In this document: positions 42,683 through 50,996 of the stretch, in pieces
Numbering within the stretch: the stretch's first letter is position 1
How the letters are laid out: each line of letters begins with the position of its first letter
From: Bacillus sp. AFS029637
GTDB lineage: Bacteria; Bacillota; Bacilli; Bacillales; Bacillaceae_G
Assembly (NCBI RefSeq): GCF_002584985.1
Contig: NZ_NUPZ01000026.1
Location: forward strand, 1 to 64,000
Reading direction: 5' to 3'
DNA: 64,000 nucleotides
Translations under genes and position numbers: made by a program
The notes under the pieces: model-generated
The model's input: the letters and a program-made list of their open reading frames with translations, nothing else
What the model was told of the DNA's origin: nothing
The model's database searches: none

Positions 42683-43435
42683 CTATGCCCAAAAGCCGAG
42701 TTCTTTCGAAATGCGGTATGCTGTTTCTTTCACCTTTGCAGTAAAATATGGAATACTACTTTCGCTATACTCAATTGCTACACCTGAAATACTAATACCC
42801 GCTACAACCGTTCCATCACTTGCAAAAATTGGTGCTGCTATAGCTGCTGTATGATTTTCTAGTTCAGAATAACTAATTGTATACCCTTCCACTTTCGCCA
42901 TATGTAATACTTCTAGCAACTGTTCTTTATTCACAATCGTTCCATCAGCAAACTGTTTTAAATCTGCTTCCTCTATGTACTTTCTTTTCTCTTCCTCAGA
43001 AAAATACGATAGTAAAATTCTCGGGCAAGCACCAGCATAAAGCGGAGCTCTTCTTCCAACCGCCGTATAAACACGTACTGGCTGAACCCCTTCCATCTTT
43101 TCAACGTAAATTGCGTCATTACCATCTTGAATAATTAAGTTTACCGCTTGCCCTAAACTATCCCTAAGTTCTTTCATATATGGAATCGCAATATTTCTTA
43201 CTGATAACCTTTGTGAAACAAGTTGACCAAATCGTAAAAAAACAACTCCTAACCGATATCTTCCCTTCTCGTTTTTTTGTAAAAACTCCATTTCTTCTAA
43301 CGAGCCAATTAAACGATAAACAGATGTTTTCGGCATATTTGTAAGCTGAACCATCTCTGTTAGACTCAGCTCTTCATGCTCATAAAACAACTCCAAAATA
43401 TCCATTGTCTTCACTGCCGTTTTATTTATACTCAT
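42683..43435 (-). CDS. IclR family transcriptional regulator
   Basis: A 250-residue IclR regulator. The N-terminal winged helix has LSLTEMVQLTNMPKTSVYRLIGSLEEM (residues ~18-44); the C-terminal ligand-binding domain shows AVNLIIQDGNDAIYVEKMEG and VAGISISGVAIEYSE. It heads the 5-oxoproline operon and presumably senses 5-oxoproline or a related metabolite. AAAGGAG precedes the ATG; a longer frame upstream runs through the operator. A twin palindrome lies in the 5' region. Confidence 0.9.
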   Translation of the reverse strand: MSINKTAVKTMDILELFYEHEELSLTEMVQLTNMPKTSVYRLIGSLEEMEFLQKNEKGRYRLGVVFLRFGQLVSQRLSVRNIAIPYMKELRDSLGQAVNLIIQDGNDAIYVEKMEGVQPVRVYTAVGRRAPLYAGACPRILLSYFSEEEKRKYIEEADLKQFADGTIVNKEQLLEVLHMAKVEGYTISYSELENHTAAIAAPIFASDGTVVAGISISGVAIEYSESSIPYFTAKVKETAYRISKELGFWA

Positions 43436-43447
43436 CCTATCTCCTTT

Positions 43448-43486
43448 AAGTTCCGAATTTCGGAACTTAAATTCCGTTTTTCGAAA
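43448..43486. promoter_or_regulatory. Twin candidate IclR operator
   Basis: A 21-base near-perfect palindrome, AAGTTCCGAATTTCGGAACTT (43448-43468 excluding none), is followed by a weaker related site TTCCGTTTTTCGAAA (43472-43486). Centres are 21 bp apart, two helical turns. On the minus strand TATACT (43494-43489) may be the -10, so the sites lie at the transcription start. Likely autoregulation of the pxp operon. Confidence 0.6.
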
Positions 43487-43689
43487 CAAGTATATAATTT
43501 AAAATTATAAAATATTCTTTCAATTCTATCAATATTTTTTTCTAGTTCATAACCCGATATATTTTTGTCAGCTATTTAAAAAACGTAAAAAAATAAGTAT
43601 ATTTGTAAATTTTTATATTGAACTATTAATCTTCCAACTCATCCAGTTTATTATGGTATATGTACAACAAAATGTGAGGAGTGTTTCTT

Positions 43690-44103
43690 TTGAAAAAACT
43701 GCGAGTAATTCCTGCCATTCTGCTATCTTTTTGTATAAGTTATAATGTAACATTTGCGACAGACGAAGATACTCATTCAACCGCTAAAGTGGCCCAACAT
43801 CATACTATAGCGAATGAAGAAATTCATTTTTTCGGATCAAGTATTTCTAGCTTTAACTATTCTCATGGGGATGACTTAAGTGTTCTTGTAAAAAATATAG
43901 GTGATTCTCCTTTTAGCTATACTTTATATAACGCTAAAGGTTCTTGGATGATGGATGTAACTTTAAAACCTGGGGAACAAGCGATAAGTGAATTCAGTAT
44001 AAATTGGAGTGATTGGCTTCCTGAAGGTGAGTACAAAATAAAATTTAAAAATAATGATGGTTCTCTTTCAAAAGCTCAAGTTATAGCAAAACCAACAATT
44101 TAA
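43690..44103 (+). CDS. Small secreted protein of unknown function
   Basis: A 137-residue protein with a signal peptide (KKLRVIPAILLSFCISYNVTFA, likely cut before TDEDTHS). The mature domain is beta-rich: LSVLVKNIGDSPFSYTLYNAKGSW and PEGEYKIKFKNNDGS recall Ig-like secreted Bacillus proteins, but I do not assign a family. The start is a TTG 8 bases after GAGGAG; a GTG nine bases earlier abuts the site. Monocistronic. Confidence 0.65.
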   Translation: MKKLRVIPAILLSFCISYNVTFATDEDTHSTAKVAQHHTIANEEIHFFGSSISSFNYSHGDDLSVLVKNIGDSPFSYTLYNAKGSWMMDVTLKPGEQAISEFSINWSDWLPEGEYKIKFKNNDGSLSKAQVIAKPTI

Positions 44104-44119
44104 ATAAAAAGACACAAAA

Positions 44120-44153
44120 AAAGTATGGAAGAATATTTCTCCCATACTTTTTT
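44120..44153. terminator. Bidirectional intrinsic terminator
   Basis: AAAGTATGG and CCATACTTT form a 9-bp stem with runs of T on either strand, between the secreted protein and the converging signal peptidase gene. Confidence 0.75.
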
Positions 44154-44156
44154 ACT

Positions 44157-44708
44157 TTATAACGCTCTTACTTGTTTCAACGGCCAGAAAACAGCTTGTC
44201 CTTTTCCGACAATTTCATCTTCTGAAATAAATCCGAACATACGACCATCCTTAGAAACTTCACGATTATCACCTAAAACAAACACTTGCCCTTCTGGTAC
44301 TTTCGTTTTCCCTGTTACTTGTTCTAACGTAAAGTCAGGAGTTAATACACGGCCAGCTGCTTTTTCTTTAAATTCTTTTAAATACGGTTCTTCCATCGCT
44401 TTTCCGTTTACATATAAAACATCATTTTTATACTCAACTGTATCACCTGGTAAACCAATTACTCGTTTTACGAGATCGTATCCTTCTTTTCCGTGGAAGA
44501 TGATAATATCAAAGCGATCTAATCCACTTATATTATAACCAATCTTATTCACGAGAACTCGCTCGTTATTTTCTAAAGTTGGCATCATCGATTCACCTTG
44601 TACTAAAGAAGGTGTAAATAAAGCGCCTCGAATAATAACAATTAGTACAAGTGTAACCCCAATTGTTTTAATCCAAGAGAATAATTCTTTCTTCGTATTT
44701 TCCTTCAT
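44157..44708 (-). CDS. lepB: Type I signal peptidase (second copy)
   Basis: A 183-residue type I signal peptidase with an N-terminal membrane segment (about 14-30). Ser40 lies in QGESMMPT, Lys81 in YDLVKRVIGLPGD, and GDNREVSKDGRMFG is box E. It differs in sequence from the copy at 31082, as expected for the several signal peptidases of Bacillus. GAGGAG precedes the ATG. It follows cutC by about 20 bases, so the two may be co-transcribed. Confidence 0.92.
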   Translation of the reverse strand: MKENTKKELFSWIKTIGVTLVLIVIIRGALFTPSLVQGESMMPTLENNERVLVNKIGYNISGLDRFDIIIFHGKEGYDLVKRVIGLPGDTVEYKNDVLYVNGKAMEEPYLKEFKEKAAGRVLTPDFTLEQVTGKTKVPEGQVFVLGDNREVSKDGRMFGFISEDEIVGKGQAVFWPLKQVRAL

Positions 44709-44731
44709 CGTTTCTCCTCTTTCTTAACCAC

Positions 44732-45409
44732 TTATTTTATTATTTCAACTAATTCTTGTACTAAATTAGGATCTATTTCAGAAAAACAGGATTTCCCTTC
44801 TCTTACCGCTGTACCGACATGAGCTTGCGAAATTCCAGTTTCATCTAGCAACTGCTTTATATTTTCCTTCGTCACACCGCTTCCAGCAACAAGTTGAATT
44901 TGACCATCGCTTACCTTCTGCATATTTGTAAGCACTGGAATATTATCGACTATATTTCCTTGTCCACCTGAAGTTAAAACGTGTGTCACTTTATGAAACT
45001 TCTTTAAAGTTCTCATCGCTTCCACTGGATTTTCGGTATCATCTATCGCACGGTGATACGTTACATTTATTCCATCTACAACAGACAATAAATCTGCTAA
45101 TTTCTCTTCATCCACTTCATTTTTTTCGTTTAATACGCCTAATACAACGCCTGCTGCACCCAACTTCTGCGCAACTATAATATCTTCTTTCATCATTTCA
45201 ATTTCTTCTTCCGTATATGTAAAAGACTTCGCATGCGGACGAATCATAACGTGAATGGATATATGTACCGCTTCTACCGCTCTTTTTATAAATGCATAAC
45301 TCGGTGTTAAACCACCTTCTGTATAAGATGAAATCAATTCAACTCGCTGCCCGCCAGCTCGTTCAATTCGTTTCACATCTTCTAAACATGTTGCGATAAC
45401 CTCTAGCAT
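44732..45409 (-). CDS. cutC: CutC family copper homeostasis protein
   Basis: A 225-residue TIM-barrel-like protein with the CutC signatures RVELISSYTEGGLTPS and HVLTSGGQGN near the end, and MIRPHAKSF in the middle. The family has been linked to copper homeostasis, though its biochemical role is disputed. AAAAGAGG precedes the ATG. It starts the two-gene unit with signal peptidase. Confidence 0.9.
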   Translation of the reverse strand: MLEVIATCLEDVKRIERAGGQRVELISSYTEGGLTPSYAFIKRAVEAVHISIHVMIRPHAKSFTYTEEEIEMMKEDIIVAQKLGAAGVVLGVLNEKNEVDEEKLADLLSVVDGINVTYHRAIDDTENPVEAMRTLKKFHKVTHVLTSGGQGNIVDNIPVLTNMQKVSDGQIQLVAGSGVTKENIKQLLDETGISQAHVGTAVREGKSCFSEIDPNLVQELVEIIK

Positions 45410-45521
45410 GAGATAACCTCTTTTCGTGCTTTTTTCTTATTATACAGTAGGTGAAATAAGAAACCTAGCTTTCTCCTATAAAACTATAAAAAGAAGAATG
45501 AAAAGAAAGATTTTTATTATA

Positions 45522-45552
45522 AAAAGGCTATTCCGCTTTGGAACAGCCTTTT
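45522..45552 (-). terminator. Intrinsic terminator
   Basis: AAAAGGCTATTCC pairs with GGAACAGCCTTTT with one mismatch; on the minus strand TTTTTATAA follows. It ends the acyl-CoA dehydrogenase gene. Confidence 0.75.
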
Positions 45553-45562
45553 CATTTATTCA

Positions 45563-46711
45563 TCACGACCGAAACGCCGCATCCGCCAGCATAGACAGTG
45601 TCGCATCATCCATCGGTGGATTGTGTAATCCTGCTCTGACGTTTAAATAGTAACGATGGAGCGGATTTTTTTCTGATAAACTTTTTGCTCCTACGATGCG
45701 CATCGATTTATCCACTATGGATATCGCCGCATTTGTTACGGCGTATTTCACTGCTGCTAGCTCTGCTTGTAGTGAAAGCTTATCTTCTGCTTCATCGTAC
45801 TTTTTCGCGATTTGATATAAAAAGACACGAGCTTGCATAAGCTCAAGTTCTAATTCTCCGACTAATCTTCTAACATTCGGCAATAAACTAATTGAATGAT
45901 TTAAACTATTTGGCTTGTATGATTCCGCAAACTGAACTGCATAATTTCTTGCTGATTGTGCGATTCCTAAATAACATGCTGGTATATGTAGCAACCAGCC
46001 AATACCCTTTTGTTTCACTTTTCCGCCTTTTACATCCGTAAAAAAGCGGTTCTCTATTTCTACATTTTGTAAGACTAAATCGTGGCTAGCAGTCCCTCGC
46101 ATTGCAACGCTATCCCACGTTTCTTCAATAGATACACCGAGCGTATTCCTCGGTATGACAAACTCACCAACTTCTTCTCGGCCTTCCATACTTGCTGAAA
46201 TAATAAAATAATCAAGTACTGGTGCCATCGTTGTGAAAGTTTTTCTTCCATTTATAATCCACTTATCACCTTTTTGAATCGCTATTGTTTCTGGTTTGCC
46301 GCCACGCGTCGGACTCCCTGTTTTCGGTTCTGTCGCTGCCCGGTTAAAGAGCGCACCGTTACGTACTTCTTCGCAAAACCATTTGAACATCTCGTTATTC
46401 CAAGAGCGATTTTCAGCTAGTTCTTTCACAATACCGATATGCCATCCAATTGACAATGCAGTAGCTCCGCAACCTTCTGCAATTTTTTCTTGAAATAAAA
46501 CGAAGTCATATAAAGAAATCGCACGACCACCAAATTCCTTCGGTAACGTTACTTTCGTATATCCAATATGTTTCAAATCATTAATATTTTCATATGGAAA
46601 AGAACCTAAATCACTTAATTCCGGTTCTCTTTCCATAAATTTCGGAATTAAAGTGTTTAACTGCTGAATCATATACGATTGTTCTTCTGTTTCAACAAAT
46701 GAGAGTGCCAT
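45563..46711 (-). CDS. Acyl-CoA dehydrogenase family protein
   Basis: A 382-residue flavoenzyme of the acyl-CoA dehydrogenase fold. ATEPKTGSPTRGGKPETIA and WIINGRKTFTTMAPVLDYFI bind FAD and substrate; AMRGTASHDLVLQNVEIENR is the middle beta-domain signature; YYLNVRAGLHNPPMDDATL ends the C-terminal helical domain. The HNPP... end recalls the FMN-dependent DszC/Acad-like oxidases as well as dehydrogenases, so the reaction is uncertain. The start is the ATG after AAAGGAG. That site directly follows a TTTAT flank of a short bcr1-like element. Confidence 0.85.
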   Translation of the reverse strand: MALSFVETEEQSYMIQQLNTLIPKFMEREPELSDLGSFPYENINDLKHIGYTKVTLPKEFGGRAISLYDFVLFQEKIAEGCGATALSIGWHIGIVKELAENRSWNNEMFKWFCEEVRNGALFNRAATEPKTGSPTRGGKPETIAIQKGDKWIINGRKTFTTMAPVLDYFIISASMEGREEVGEFVIPRNTLGVSIEETWDSVAMRGTASHDLVLQNVEIENRFFTDVKGGKVKQKGIGWLLHIPACYLGIAQSARNYAVQFAESYKPNSLNHSISLLPNVRRLVGELELELMQARVFLYQIAKKYDEAEDKLSLQAELAAVKYAVTNAAISIVDKSMRIVGAKSLSEKNPLHRYYLNVRAGLHNPPMDDATLSMLADAAFRS

Positions 46712-46723
46712 ACTATAATCTCC

Positions 46724-46777
46724 TTTATCCCGCATTAACGGGCAGTAAAACTCCCATTGATTAAAGTTTCACTTTAT
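46724..46777 (-). repeat. Short bcr1-like element with TTTAT flanks
   Basis: A 44-base core (46729-46772) between perfect TTTAT copies (46724-46728, 46773-46777). Its ends match the full elements; the interior is missing. It lies in the 5' leader of the acyl-CoA dehydrogenase gene, in the same orientation, and the left flank (ATAAA on the coding strand) runs into the AAAGGAG ribosome-binding site. Confidence 0.8.
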
Positions 46778-46913
46778 GCCCGATTCATCAACCGTTCATT
46801 TTGTCATTATGATTATATGAAGCTACCTCTCTATTGTTTCATTATTCCGATAAAAATACAATGTTTTTGGATTATAAGAAAAATCCCTATAGAAAATAGG
46901 GCCTTTTCTTATA

Positions 46914-47546
46914 TTAATCTCCCTTCAATGCCTTTAATGGCAAAGAGGTTACATATCCAATATACGAGAACAATTCTTTAAAGAAGAATGGAATTTCTGT
47001 ATCTAACGTTTTATATGCTGATGTTGGCGTTGGCGAAGCATATGCCTCAATGTTAATATGTTTCGCGATTCTCATTGCGCGTTTCATATGAAGTGGATCA
47101 CTTACAATCGTGTATGTGCGTATTCCGTTCTCTGTTCCAACTTCCTTCGCATTCTTTAAGTTTTCTTCAGTAAAAAGGGATTTTGTTTCTATTAAAATAT
47201 CTTCTTCTTTTACACCTTGTTTCAATGCATACACTCTCGCAGTGCGTGATTCCTCGAGTTCTGCCTCAAACTTTGTACCACCTGTAAAAATAATCTTTTT
47301 AATATTTCCGTTTTTATATAAAGAAATCGCATGATTAATTCTTTCTTTAAATACAGGAGATGGTTTTCCGTTCCAAGAAGCTGCTCCTAGTACGATACCA
47401 GCATCTGTTTTCACACCAGCATCTGTTTTAAAGCGATAACTCCAAATATCATAAGCTGCATAGCTCACATATAAAATAACAGAACAAATCAGTAGTAAAA
47501 ATACTTGAAAGACTCGTCTTTTTTTACTTTTCTTATTTTCTTTCAT
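46914..47546 (-). CDS. YdcF/SanA-like DUF218 membrane protein
   Basis: A 210-residue protein with one N-terminal membrane segment (about 12-34) and a DUF218 domain outside: DAGIVLGAASWNGKPSPVFKERINHAISLYKNG, IIFTGGT and TIVSDPLHMKRAMRIAKHINIEAYASP. The family is linked to envelope integrity or vancomycin tolerance (SanA), with no proven reaction. The start is the ATG preceded by CGGAGG; a longer frame upstream lacks a site. A six-residue tandem repeat (TDAGVK type) lies at the start of the domain. Confidence 0.82.
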   Translation of the reverse strand: MKENKKSKKRRVFQVFLLLICSVILYVSYAAYDIWSYRFKTDAGVKTDAGIVLGAASWNGKPSPVFKERINHAISLYKNGNIKKIIFTGGTKFEAELEESRTARVYALKQGVKEEDILIETKSLFTEENLKNAKEVGTENGIRTYTIVSDPLHMKRAMRIAKHINIEAYASPTPTSAYKTLDTEIPFFFKELFSYIGYVTSLPLKALKGD

Positions 47547-47825
47547 TTGTAATTGCCTCCGTACATCATCCATACTTCTATAAAAAACGTATATATCAAA
47601 TCAGTTTGTTTGAATTCATTTAAAAGAAGGAATTTTTCTTGTTTTATTTATATAAAAGGGTTTTCATTTAAAATTGAGGATTATCAATTCATTTTTCATT
47701 TGCGGTTTTCATTACATTTTTCAATTCATAAGTTTATTACCATACAACTACATTGTAACGAATTTTTTATCAGAAGGGAACGATGAAACGAAAGTAATTA
47801 AAATAAAGTAGCATTTTGTAAGAAA
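47547..47825. other. AT-rich intergenic stretch
   Basis: No gene seen. TTGATAATCC-like sequence (minus strand) resembles half of a Fur box, but the other half is poorly conserved, so I do not call it. Confidence 0.3.
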
Positions 47826-47864
47826 AAAGGTATATTTTTCATGTATTACGAACCATATACCTTT
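47826..47864 (-). terminator. Intrinsic terminator
   Basis: AAAGGTATAT and ATATACCTTT form a 10-bp stem; TTTTTTCT follows on the minus strand. It ends the GNAT gene. Confidence 0.7.
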
Positions 47865-47875
47865 CAAAACACGAA

Positions 47876-48463
47876 TTATAACGTTTCTTTATACAACTCT
47901 AATTTTTCTAACAATTTTTCTTTTATGCTTGGCCATTCACTCGCGATAATGCTGTACACAACCGCATCTCTCACATGTCCACTTGGCAATCTTCTTTCGT
48001 TTCTCAGTACGCCCTCTTTTACTGCGCCTAACCTTTCGATTGCTCGTTGTGCTTTTTCATTTCTTACATCTGTCTTAATTTGCACTCTCAACATATTTAG
48101 TTTTTCAAAAGCGTACTGGAGAAGCATATATTTACACTCTGTATTTATACTCGTACGTTGTACACTCGGATGATACCACGTCTGCCCTAACTCCACTGTC
48201 TTGTCTTCTACTGAAATATTATATAACCGTGTACTTCCTACAATCGTATTCGTCTGTTGATCGACTACGATGAATGGTATTTGCGTTCCTCTTCCATAGC
48301 CCTTTATCGCTTTTTGAACATATTGCTGCATATCTTGAACACTATCCATTTTAGAGATTAAATACGCCCAAATATCCCGATTTCCTTCTATAATTGAAAA
48401 CAAAGTTTCGACATCATCGTTATCTATTAGTCGTAACTTTGCTCTTTCGTGAATAATTTCCAT
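47876..48463 (-). CDS. GNAT family N-acetyltransferase (RimJ/RimL-like)
   Basis: A 195-residue acetyltransferase: TIVGSTRLYNISVEDKTVELGQTWYHPSVQRTSIN, QIKTDVRNEKAQRAIERLGAVKEG and VVYSIIASEWP are typical of the RimJ/RimL group that acetylates ribosomal proteins or small molecules. GGGGGGG precedes the ATG. It stands alone. Confidence 0.87.
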   Translation of the reverse strand: MEIIHERAKLRLIDNDDVETLFSIIEGNRDIWAYLISKMDSVQDMQQYVQKAIKGYGRGTQIPFIVVDQQTNTIVGSTRLYNISVEDKTVELGQTWYHPSVQRTSINTECKYMLLQYAFEKLNMLRVQIKTDVRNEKAQRAIERLGAVKEGVLRNERRLPSGHVRDAVVYSIIASEWPSIKEKLLEKLELYKETL

Positions 48464-48600
48464 TTTTACCCCCCCTTTGTTGTTACTATAACATACTATT
48501 ATATATCGTTTTATTATTATATAAAATTAAACTATTTTTAACAAAAATAAAAAATGCGATGCCTTTAGTTCAACATCGCACTCATAATTTCAAATAAAAT

Positions 48601-48981
48601 TTACTTCTTTTCCATTACTGCAAAATAGTTATTTTCGCTATCTGCAAAATTAAATATTCTACCTGTAGGCATCGTTACAATTTCTCCAACTGTAACGTTT
48701 TTGTTTACTAAATCGCTATATAAACGATCGAAGTCTTTTGAGAAGAACATTAAAGAAGGTGTACCAAGATTTAACTCCGGCTGCATTTTAGCAATAAGCT
48801 CTTTATTATGGAGAACAATGCTTGTTTCAGCTTCTTTAGTCGGCGCAATTTCAATCCAGCGCATTCCTTGACCGTTATCTTCCTCTGAAATTACAATAAA
48901 CCCTACTTTTTCTGTCCAAAATTCCTTCACTTCATCTTGGTTATTCACATATAACATAATTTGCCCAACATTATTAATCAT
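48601..48981 (-). CDS. VOC family protein (glyoxalase/bleomycin resistance-like)
   Basis: A 126-residue single-module VOC protein. GQIMLYVNNQDEVKEFWTEKVGF at the start, RWIEIAPTKEAETSIVLH in the middle, and the last strand IFNFADSENNYFAVME carries the usual conserved Glu. Metal site and substrate are not assigned. AAGGGAG precedes the ATG. It lies about 70 bases downstream of the SRPBCC gene's stop and may be expressed separately. Confidence 0.85.
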   Translation of the reverse strand: MINNVGQIMLYVNNQDEVKEFWTEKVGFIVISEEDNGQGMRWIEIAPTKEAETSIVLHNKELIAKMQPELNLGTPSLMFFSKDFDRLYSDLVNKNVTVGEIVTMPTGRIFNFADSENNYFAVMEKK

Positions 48982-49052
48982 TTCTTTTAACGCTCCCTTA
49001 CAATTTTTTATTAAACTTGACTATCGTCAAAAATGAAATTACAGTACAAAAT

Positions 49053-49568
49053 CTATTTCAATAACTCAAGCCGTTCATTCAAACGATCCCAAGTTTCAGT
49101 AATACCTTGTAGCATTCCCATATCCATAACGGTCTTAAGGGCCTTTTCGTTAACATATTCAGCACGATTTATTAACTTTGTCTTTCCACCTAAATCAATG
49201 AATTCCAGTGTGATCTCCGTTGATGGCATAGAATCATTCACATTGCCTTCAGCATCCGAAAAATAATCGGTATAAACAATTTTCTCAGGCTCAATAATCT
49301 CTTTATATACACCTTTACCCCATGATTCCATACCAAAAAATTGCCCTTGTTTTTGATCAACACACTTCATACAGTAGTGCCAAACTCCCCCAGGACGGAA
49401 ATCAACAGTACATGATGGAATTTCCCAGCCTCTTGGTCCCCACCAATGTTTCAAATGCTCTGCTTCTTTAAACATACTGAATACAAGATCACGTGGCGCA
49501 TCAAAAACGCGCTCTAGTACTAATACCTGACCATTCTCTACTCTCGATACCATTGTATTGTTTGACAT
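49053..49568 (-). CDS. SRPBCC (AHSA1-like) domain protein
   Basis: A 171-residue protein of the START/Bet v1-like AHSA1 family: LVLERVFDAPRDLVFSMFKEAEHLKHWWGPRGWEI at the start and TEITLEFIDLGGKTKLINRAEY are the signature. Ligand unknown. It is encoded 12 bases after an ArsR-type regulator, a common pairing. The start is the ATG 7 bases after AAGGAGG; an ATG two codons earlier overlaps the site. Confidence 0.88.
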   Translation of the reverse strand: MSNNTMVSRVENGQVLVLERVFDAPRDLVFSMFKEAEHLKHWWGPRGWEIPSCTVDFRPGGVWHYCMKCVDQKQGQFFGMESWGKGVYKEIIEPEKIVYTDYFSDAEGNVNDSMPSTEITLEFIDLGGKTKLINRAEYVNEKALKTVMDMGMLQGITETWDRLNERLELLK

Positions 49569-49580
49569 TTTCATTCCTCC

Positions 49581-49925
49581 TTAAGACTTTTCCTTGTTTT
49601 GCAATTCCTTCAAATACGTATCTAAATTATCAAATCTCTCTTCCATTACATGCTTAAATGACTGTACCCAACAATCAAGCGCTTGGAAAGGCTCAGGTCG
49701 TAATTTATAAATCCGGCGATTCGCTTCCGCCTGCACTTCCACAATCCCAGTATCACTTAACACTTTTAAATGTTTTGAAGTTTGCGGTTGCCTTAATCCT
49801 AGATAGTCAGCAATTTCCCCAACTGTTAGAGGACCGTTACGCAAAAGTTCAACGATATTCATACGATTCGGTTCTGATAAGGCATTCAGCGTCGCCATGT
49901 TCACGCCCGGAAATTTCCCCGACAT
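49581..49925 (-). CDS. ArsR family transcriptional regulator
   Basis: A 114-residue ArsR winged-helix repressor: LSEPNRMNIVELLRNGPLTVGEIADYLGLRQPQTSKHLKVLSDTGIVEVQ is the DNA-binding domain. It has no metal-binding Cys motif, so it is probably a non-metal member of the ArsR-SRPBCC pairing. The start is the ATG after GAGGTGAG; a longer frame upstream lacks a site. It likely binds the adjacent palindrome. Confidence 0.88.
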   Translation of the reverse strand: MSGKFPGVNMATLNALSEPNRMNIVELLRNGPLTVGEIADYLGLRQPQTSKHLKVLSDTGIVEVQAEANRRIYKLRPEPFQALDCWVQSFKHVMEERFDNLDTYLKELQNKEKS

Positions 49926-50015
49926 ATCACTCACCTCGTTAAGCGATGGTCTCCGGTTATAACACATCCATATCATCACTACTATTATCTTCTTGTTGAA
50001 TCGATTATATCCAAG

Positions 50016-50045
50016 TTGGAATATTCCTGTCAAGGAATATTCCAA
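50016..50045. promoter_or_regulatory. Candidate ArsR operator
   Basis: TTGGAATATTCC (50016-50027) and GGAATATTCCAA (50034-50045) form a long palindrome around TGTCAA; each half itself contains the palindrome GGAATATTCC. Centre spacing is 16 bp. It lies about 90 bases upstream of the ArsR start. Strong candidate for autoregulation. Confidence 0.6.
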
Positions 50046-50077
50046 AACTAAATTTGACTTTTATGGCAAACAAAAAG

Positions 50078-50102
50078 AAGTCATTCGAATCAAAATGACT
50101 TC
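50078..50102 (-). terminator. Intrinsic terminator
   Basis: GAAGTCATT and AATGACTTC form a 9-bp stem with TTTTT after it on the minus strand. It ends the PAP2 gene. Confidence 0.75.
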
Positions 50103-50141
50103 CCTTTGATTACAGTCCACTCTGTAAATTTCAATGAGTGT

Positions 50142-50987
50142 TTACATACTTTCATGAATACTCTGCACATCAACTTTCTTATTTCTCCATATATACTTTT
50201 TCGTAGATATAAAAACAATTAATGAAATAGCGACTCCAACTGTAACATCTGAAGCAAAATGGGCCCCTACCATAATACGGCTAACTGGCACTAGTATCAT
50301 CCACATAAGAATGAAAATCCAAACACCTATTTTTTTACGTTTGAATGAAGCAATATACCCTGGTAATAAACTCAACCAAATAACGAGCGCTGCATTCGCA
50401 CTATGGCCTGAAGGAAATGACATAAACTCATCACTTTTAGCAATTCCTTGGGGTATAAACCATTTTGAAAATCCTTCAAAAGATCCTATAGAAATCATAT
50501 GACGATAGCGTTCTCTACCCCATCCTAATTTTATTAGATTAAATGTAATTAACACGATCACTACACTTAATAATCCAATTAACGCAATATCTCTCAATCT
50601 TACATCATCATACTTACTCCATGATTTAGAAATCATATAAGTAGCTACAATGAAGCAAATCATAATAATCGAAATTAAGGATTTTGAAATTGTTAAATAA
50701 TGTACTAACATAAATGAAGCTATGAAAGCGAACAAGAGTATAATTACTCCATATCCAATTCCAGATAGATAATATCCTCTTGAACCTTTATTTTTTCTAG
50801 TTTTAAATAAATACATACTACAAAATAAGGCGATAAGCATCGCCGGAATCTCTCCTATAGCTTGTAAAAAAAGAGCGATCTTATTAGTTGGTTCATATAA
50901 ACTATGGGATATCTGTAGGTCTGTAAATGCGAATATGCATAGTAAAATAGCGAAAATTAGACTTACTATCACTGTTTTATTTTTCAT
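50142..50987 (-). CDS. PAP2 family phosphatase (membrane)
   Basis: A 281-residue membrane protein with about 6-7 hydrophobic segments and a PAP2 active site: KLGWGRERYRHM (KxxxxxxRP-like C1), MSFPSGHSANAALV (C2, PSGH) and SRIMVGAHFASDVTVG (C3, SRxxxxxHxxxD). The enzymes dephosphorylate lipid phosphates such as undecaprenyl pyrophosphate or phosphatidic acid; the substrate is not known here. Of two adjacent ATGs, the second is better spaced from GGGGGA. It is 10 bases downstream of the esterase gene and probably co-transcribed. Confidence 0.88.
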   Translation of the reverse strand: MKNKTVIVSLIFAILLCIFAFTDLQISHSLYEPTNKIALFLQAIGEIPAMLIALFCSMYLFKTRKNKGSRGYYLSGIGYGVIILLFAFIASFMLVHYLTISKSLISIIMICFIVATYMISKSWSKYDDVRLRDIALIGLLSVVIVLITFNLIKLGWGRERYRHMISIGSFEGFSKWFIPQGIAKSDEFMSFPSGHSANAALVIWLSLLPGYIASFKRKKIGVWIFILMWMILVPVSRIMVGAHFASDVTVGVAISLIVFISTKKYIWRNKKVDVQSIHESM

Positions 50988-50996
50988 CATTTCCCC

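Noticed and set aside
47690-47720. Fur-box-like half site (TGATAAT) upstream of the DUF218 gene
   Set aside because: Only one half matches; the opposite half differs at most positions.
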